DNA of 10,538 nucleotides from FEN-1219 sp037445815 (GTDB lineage Bacteria; Pseudomonadota; Gammaproteobacteria; Steroidobacterales; Rariloculaceae): NCBI GenBank assembly GCA_037445815.1, contig JBBIJV010000128.1, positions 1 to 10,538 of the forward strand, in the 5' to 3' direction. Under the pieces are notes generated by a model. The model saw only the letters and a list, made by a program, of their open reading frames with translations. It made no database searches and was not told the origin of the DNA. Positions 6,806-10,538 of the stretch are shown piece after piece. The position numbers and the translations under genes were made by a program. How positions within the stretch are numbered: the first letter of the stretch is position 1; each line of letters opens with the position of its first letter.

Positions 6806-6866
6806 GCGCGCAGTATTTAGCACGCCGCGGCCGAGCTTGGCCACGCAACGCAAGCAAACTTGACCG

Positions 6867-6895
6867 TTGCCGCCCACGCGCAGCGCCGGGATAAT
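6867..6895 (+). promoter_or_regulatory. Candidate promoter giving a leaderless FMN-protein mRNA
   Basis: TTGCCG (6867-6872) and GATAAT (6890-6895) are separated by exactly 17 bases, matching four and five of six consensus positions. The predicted transcription start is near 6902, only about two bases before the ATG at 6904. No Shine-Dalgarno sequence precedes that ATG, which agrees with a leaderless or nearly leaderless message. Confidence 0.5.
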
Positions 6896-6903
6896 CCAGT
6901 GCG

Positions 6904-7455
6904 ATGAAGACCTTATCCTCGCGCCTCGCCGCAGTCGTCGTCGCCCTCGCGTTACTCGCCTCGAGCGCGAGCGGCCAGAGCGGCAACGACGCCGCGCTCA
7001 CGGGGCAGCTCAAGAAGCTGTTCCCCACCGCCGCGTCGTTCTCGGAGAAGACGGGCTCGCCCGCGCACTACAAAGCGTTCGGCCCCGGCGGCGAAGCCGA
7101 GCTGCTCGGTCTCGCCTACTGGACGACGGAGCTCGAGCCGCTCGAGCGCGGGTTCGACGGGCCGATCAAGATGCTCGTCGGACTGAATCCCGCCGGCGAG
7201 ATCGTTGGCGTCATCGTCACCGACCACCGCGAGCCGTACGGCTACTTCTCCGTCGACTTGCCGGAGTGGCCGAAGCAATTCGAGGGCAAGAGCATTCGTG
7301 ACCCGTTCAAGGTCGGGGCCGACGTCGACGCCATCTCGCGCGCCACGATCACGGTGACGAGCGCGAGTCGCGCGATCCGCAACGCCTCACGCAAGATCGC
7401 GCGGGCGCACCTCACGCCGCCGGCCGGCGCTTCGACGGCCGCCGCCGCACAGTGA
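6904..7455 (+). CDS. Exported FMN-binding domain protein (NosR/RnfG-like flavin subunit)
   Basis: This 183-residue protein has a signal peptide (RLAAVVVALALLASSASG, cleavage near residue 24) and a periplasmic FMN_bind domain of the kind found in NosR, RnfG and NqrC. In that family FMN is attached to a threonine through a phosphoester bond made by ApbE. The attachment motif reads DAISRATITVTSAS (142-155), fitting D-x-x-S-x-A-T, so Thr148 is the predicted flavin site. Other family features are the central GLNPAGEIVGVIVTDHREPYG (93-113) and a downstream FEGKS segment. The C-terminal 15 residues are low-complexity (PPAGASTAAAAQ). The TGA stop overlaps the GTG start of the membrane ferredoxin gene, so the two proteins are probably made together and form one electron-transfer complex. 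No apbE gene is in the window. Confidence 0.9.
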   Translation: MKTLSSRLAAVVVALALLASSASGQSGNDAALTGQLKKLFPTAASFSEKTGSPAHYKAFGPGGEAELLGLAYWTTELEPLERGFDGPIKMLVGLNPAGEIVGVIVTDHREPYGYFSVDLPEWPKQFEGKSIRDPFKVGADVDAISRATITVTSASRAIRNASRKIARAHLTPPAGASTAAAAQ

Positions 7456-8534
7456 GCTGGCTCGCGCGCCTCTCCGCGCGCTGCGGCGTGAACGCGCTGC
7501 GCATCCTGCTGCTCTGCACGCTGCTGCTCGGCGTCACGAGCGCGCAAGCGCCCGACAATCCGCCCGCACCGGCCGACGACGCCGCGTGGACGTTCGACGA
7601 CGAGGAAGAGGAAGCTGCGCCGACGCTGCTCGATCACGCGCGCGAGCAGGCGCTCGATATCGGCTTGTTTCTAGCCTTTGCCGCGCTCGCGATGGTCAGC
7701 TTCCTGCGCAAGAGCCTGCCGCTCAAGTACCTCACGCTGGTCGCGGCCGTGCTCTACATGGGCGTCTTGAAGAGTCAGCTGATCTCCGTCGTCAACGTCT
7801 TCGGCGTGCTCGGCGGCGGCGCGTCGGCCGTCGGCGTCGGCTTGTCCCACGAGCCCGCGACGGCGGCGGCTATCGGCGCAGCGTTGACGAGCAACCTGCC
7901 GCCGTTCGCCTACAGCCTCGCCTGGTACGCATTCGCCGTATTCACGGTGGTCACGACGATCGTCTGGGGCCGCGTCTACTGCGGCCGCATCTGCGCGTTC
8001 GGGGCGCTGACGCAGCTCATCGACGCCGTCGTGCCGAAGCGCTTCCAGATCGAGATCCCGGCCGCGCTCGAGCAGCGCGCGAGCTACATCAAATACGGCG
8101 TCCTGTTCGGCGCGATCGGGCTCTACTTCGCGACGCGCGAGATCGCGTTCTACCGCTACATCGAGCCGTTCTGGCTCTTCACGTTCGACGCGACGCCCCT
8201 GCTCTGGACAATGGTCGGCATTCTGCTCGTCGCGAGCGTCTTCGTGCGCAATCTCTATTGCCGATTCTTGTGCCCGCTCGGCGCCGCCTTGGGGTTGGTG
8301 TCGAAGGCGACGACCGTGCTGCCGATCAAGCGCTGGCCGGAGTGCAGCCAGTGCGCACTCTGCGAGAAAACGTGCGAGTGGGGCGCAATCCGCAAGCGCC
8401 AAATCCTGAAAGCCGAATGCGTGCGCTGCGACGATTGCGAAATCCTCTACGACGACCGGCAGAGGTGCCCGCACTGGCTCCTCGCGTCGAAACGCCAAGC
8501 TCGCGCCGCAGCAACGAACGCGCCGCCGCGCTAG
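7452..8534 (+). CDS. NosR-type membrane 4Fe-4S polyferredoxin
   Basis: This 360-residue membrane protein corresponds to the C-terminal two thirds of NosR. It starts at a GTG overlapping the stop of the FMN-binding gene (GTGA). A signal or first membrane segment (about 15-33) is followed by a short acidic stretch (FDDEEEEAA, 48-56) and about five membrane segments (near 69-84, 92-108, 156-174, 213-229 and 249-266). The two membrane-proximal cysteine pairs seen in NosR are present as CGRICA (177-182) and CRFLCP (270-275). A soluble C-terminal domain binds two predicted [4Fe-4S] clusters: Cys298/301/304/308 and Cys323/326/329/339, the latter ending DDRQRCP as in NosR. It should carry electrons across the inner membrane to or from the flavin partner. 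Related RdhC/PceC-type proteins are an alternative family name. No nosZ or reductive dehalogenase is visible, so the terminal partner is unknown. Confidence 0.9.
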   Translation: MSWLARLSARCGVNALRILLLCTLLLGVTSAQAPDNPPAPADDAAWTFDDEEEEAAPTLLDHAREQALDIGLFLAFAALAMVSFLRKSLPLKYLTLVAAVLYMGVLKSQLISVVNVFGVLGGGASAVGVGLSHEPATAAAIGAALTSNLPPFAYSLAWYAFAVFTVVTTIVWGRVYCGRICAFGALTQLIDAVVPKRFQIEIPAALEQRASYIKYGVLFGAIGLYFATREIAFYRYIEPFWLFTFDATPLLWTMVGILLVASVFVRNLYCRFLCPLGAALGLVSKATTVLPIKRWPECSQCALCEKTCEWGAIRKRQILKAECVRCDDCEILYDDRQRCPHWLLASKRQARAAATNAPPR

Positions 8535-8658
8535 CGCCGCAAGGGTCGCGTATCGTCTCGCCTGACCCGCGCCAACCTCGAAAGCCGATGACGCAACAAG
8601 GTCGAGAGCGAGACGACACCGCGCGCCGCGCCTTCTTCTCGCAGCCGCACGGGTGACT

Positions 8659-8664
8659 TATACT
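8659..8664 (+). promoter_or_regulatory. Candidate -10 element upstream of the ABC-F gene
   Basis: TATACT matches five of six -10 consensus bases and lies about 80 bases before the ABC-F start. The best -35 candidate at normal spacing (TTCTCG, 8636-8641) is poor. The rest of the 207-base gap 8535-8741 shows no RNA gene and no convincing terminator, only a 10-base palindrome over the preceding stop codon (8528-8537) without a T-run. Confidence 0.4.
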
Positions 8665-8741
8665 GCGCACCCTTCGCCGGCCGGGCGCATGGACGCTTGC
8701 CCCCGGCCTTCAGCCTTTCGATTCACGCAACGGGACTGCCG

Positions 8742-10361
8742 ATGATTTCCGCCGCCAACGTCACCGTGCAATTCGGTGAGAAGCCCCTCTTCGAGGACGT
8801 TTCCGTCAAGTTCGGGAACGGCCATCGCTACGGTTTGATCGGCGCCAACGGCTCCGGGAAAACCACGTTCCTCAAAGTGCTGGCCGGCGAGCTCGAGCCG
8901 ACGCACGGCAACGTCTCGATCGAGCCGAACACGCGCGTCGGCAAACTGCGGCAGGATCAGTTCGCGTTCGAGCCGTTCCTCGTGATCCATACCGTGATCA
9001 TGGGACACGAGCGGCTGTGGCAACTCTATCAAGAACGCGAGCGGCTCTACTCGAAGCCTTCGCTGAGCGAGGCCGAAGGCTTGCGCGCGGCCGAGGTCGA
9101 GAGCGAATTCGCGACGCTCGACGGCTATTCGGCGGAAGCGCAGGCCGGCGAGCTGCTGCTCGCCGTCGGCATTCCCGAAGAGCTGCATACGGGGCCCATG
9201 AGCGCCGTCGCGCCGGGCTTGAAGCTGCGCGTGCTGCTCGCGCAGGCGCTCTTCGCGAATCCCGACGTCATGCTGCTCGACGAGCCGACGAACAACCTCG
9301 ACATCGACACGATCCGCTGGCTCGAGGGCGTGCTCACGGAGCGCAAGTGCACGATGGTCGTCATTTCGCACGACCGTCACTTCTTGAACACCGTCTGCAC
9401 GCACATGGCCGATCTCGACTACGGCGAGCTGCGCGTGTTCCCCGGCAACTACGACGAGTACATGACGGCCGCCACGCAGGCGCGCGAGCGGCTGCTCGCC
9501 GAAAACGCGAAGAAGAAGGCCCAGATTGCGGACTTGCAAGCGTTCGTGAGCCGCTTCTCGGCGAACGCGTCGAAGTCGCGGCAGGCGACATCGCGCGCGC
9601 GGCAGATCGAGAAAATCGTGCTCGAAGAGGTGAAGCCGTCGAGCCGCCAGAGCCCGTACATCCGCTTCGAGCAGGACAAGAAGCTCTATCGCCTCGCCGT
9701 CGCCGTCGACAAGCTCACGAAGAGCTATGGCGACCAACGCGTTTTCCGCGACGTGAGCCTGCACGTGGAGGCCGGCGAGCGCGTCGCCGTCGTCGGCACG
9801 AACGGCATCGGCAAGACGACTCTGCTGCGCTCGATCATGGGCGAGCTCGAGGTCGAGCACGGCACCGTCAAGTGGGCCGAGAACGCCGAGGTCGCGTACA
9901 TGCCGCAGGACCATGGCGCCGCGTTCGAGGAACCCGCTACCGTCTTCGACTGGATGCGCGCGCGCGGCAAGCCGCGCGACGACGACCAGGCGATCCGCGC
10001 GACCCTCGGCCGGCTGCTCTTCAGCCGCGACGAGATGCAGAAGACCGTCGACAAGCTCTCCGGCGGCGAGCGCGGCCGCATGCTGTTCGGCGAAATCATG
10101 CTGAAGCGACCGAACATCATCCTCATGGACGAGCCCACGAACCACCTCGACATGGAGTCCATCGAGGCGCTGAACCTCGCGCTCGAAAACTATCCGGGCA
10201 CGCTGATCTTCGTGAGCCACGACCGCGAGTTCGTCTCGTCGCTCGCCACGCGTATCGTCGAGATCAAGGCCACGGGCGTCATTGATTTCCGCGGCACGTA
10301 CGACGACTACCTGCAGAGCCGCGGCATCGCGATCGATTTGAAGCGGGCCGCAAGCCAGTAA
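8742..10361 (+). CDS. ybiT: ABC-F family ATPase, YbiT type
   Basis: This 539-residue soluble protein has two ATP-binding cassettes and no membrane domain, the layout of ABC-F proteins that act on the ribosome. Cassette 1 has Walker A GANGSGKT (34-41), a degenerate signature (MSAVAPGLKLRVLLAQ, 153-168) where most ABC proteins have LSGGQ, Walker B LLDE (178-181) and SHDRHF (209-214). A charged linker (about 240-310, with RFSANASKSRQATSRARQIE) joins it to cassette 2, which has Walker A GTNGIGKT (352-359), LSGGE (439-443), LMDEPTNHLD (461-470) and SHDREF (492-497). The degenerate first signature and the opening MISAANVTVQFGEKPLFEDV are what E. coli YbiT shows, so I assign that subfamily rather than EttA, Uup or YheS. 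The ATG at 8742 begins cassette 1 directly; an in-frame TTG at 8697 would add unrelated residues. Confidence 0.96.
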   Translation: MISAANVTVQFGEKPLFEDVSVKFGNGHRYGLIGANGSGKTTFLKVLAGELEPTHGNVSIEPNTRVGKLRQDQFAFEPFLVIHTVIMGHERLWQLYQERERLYSKPSLSEAEGLRAAEVESEFATLDGYSAEAQAGELLLAVGIPEELHTGPMSAVAPGLKLRVLLAQALFANPDVMLLDEPTNNLDIDTIRWLEGVLTERKCTMVVISHDRHFLNTVCTHMADLDYGELRVFPGNYDEYMTAATQARERLLAENAKKKAQIADLQAFVSRFSANASKSRQATSRARQIEKIVLEEVKPSSRQSPYIRFEQDKKLYRLAVAVDKLTKSYGDQRVFRDVSLHVEAGERVAVVGTNGIGKTTLLRSIMGELEVEHGTVKWAENAEVAYMPQDHGAAFEEPATVFDWMRARGKPRDDDQAIRATLGRLLFSRDEMQKTVDKLSGGERGRMLFGEIMLKRPNIILMDEPTNHLDMESIEALNLALENYPGTLIFVSHDREFVSSLATRIVEIKATGVIDFRGTYDDYLQSRGIAIDLKRAASQ

Positions 10362-10365
10362 TGCC

Positions 10366-10538
10366 ATGACCGAGCGAGATCGTTCGGCAGCGCTGCCGGG
10401 CCCGGCCGATCTCCTTGCCGATCTCTCACGCGCGCACATCGCGGCGCGCTGCCTGCACGTCATCGCCGAATTCGGCGTGGCGGACGCCGTCGGCGCGCAA
10501 GGCGCCGCGCCGGCCGAGATCGCGGCCGCGACGCGGCT
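10366..10538 (+). CDS. Probable O-methyltransferase, N-terminal fragment (runs off window)
   Basis: An ATG four bases after the ABC-F stop opens a frame that continues to the right edge (57 residues). The segment ADLSRAHIAARCLHVIAEFGVADAV...PAEIAAATR resembles the N-terminal dimerisation / winged-helix domain of SAM-dependent O-methyltransferases, where a helix with an IAARCLHVIAEFGVADAV-like pattern precedes a helix containing EIAAAT. The SAM-binding domain would lie beyond the window and cannot be checked. Another ATG overlaps the ABC-F stop (TAATG) but reads into a stop after two codons, so it is not used. The close spacing suggests cotranscription with the ABC-F gene. A winged-helix regulator with a similar start is a less likely alternative. 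Confidence 0.6.
   Translation, partial: MTERDRSAALPGPADLLADLSRAHIAARCLHVIAEFGVADAVGAQGAAPAEIAAATR

Noticed and set aside
4371..7028. 885-codon open frame on the minus strand spanning the DUF5916 gene, the unknown gene and the divergent promoter
   Set aside because: Low-complexity arginine-rich translation crossing several real gene boundaries; a composition shadow.
8528..8537. 10-base palindrome over the stop codon of the NosR-like gene
   Set aside because: No loop or T-run; such short palindromes are expected by chance in GC-rich sequence.
8588..8656. 22-codon ATG-initiated frame in the gap before the ABC-F gene
   Set aside because: No Shine-Dalgarno site, highly charged composition, and it is just the tail of a long frame-shifted shadow of the ferredoxin gene.
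9198..9245. Apparently broken ABC signature in the first cassette of the ABC-F protein
   Set aside because: The degenerate segment (MSAVAPG...) is normal for the YbiT subfamily, so it is not a defect.

Overview
The window is high-GC, densely coded bacterial DNA, most likely from a gammaproteobacterium of the uncultured, environmental kind. That placement is inference from four things: the closely YbiT-like ABC-F protein, the Tat-exported IorAB-type molybdenum hydroxylase, the DUF5916 outer-membrane protein, and a NosR-like electron-transfer pair. No rRNA, tRNA, CRISPR array, transposase or phage gene was seen. An 18-base match to an Illumina adapter lies inside one gene, so the sequence is probably a draft or metagenome assembly.

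Layout. Bases 1-266 hold the C-terminal end of an unrecognised plus-strand gene. It converges on a two-gene minus-strand operon (3033 down to 290): a [2Fe-2S] subunit followed, with an ATGA overlap, by a molybdopterin-binding subunit carrying a Tat signal. A 236-base divergent intergenic region separates this operon from a plus-strand secreted YceI-family protein (3270-3860), which ends in a clear intrinsic terminator. Next come two minus-strand genes for exported proteins: a 157-residue unknown (6805-6332) and a 757-residue CBM9-like/DUF5916 protein (6226-3953). Divergent from these is a plus-strand pair (6904-8534): a periplasmic FMN-binding protein overlapping a NosR-type membrane polyferredoxin. 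After a 207-base gap comes a YbiT-type ABC-F ATPase (8742-10361), and four bases later the start of a probable O-methyltransferase cut by the window edge.

How they may work together. Most of the first 8.5 kb encodes envelope proteins, several of them redox proteins: a periplasmic Mo/Fe-S hydroxylase, a lipid- or quinone-binding YceI protein, and a membrane module that would pass electrons between cytoplasmic-side Fe-S clusters and a periplasmic covalently bound flavin. In classical NosR the flavin and ferredoxin parts are one polypeptide serving N2O reductase. Here they are two translationally coupled genes with no nosZ in view, so the electron acceptor is unknown. This split module and the unknown secreted protein beside it are the most interesting biology in the window. 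The ABC-F gene and methyltransferase look unrelated to them. I did not find a clearly new defence, mobile or RNA-based system.
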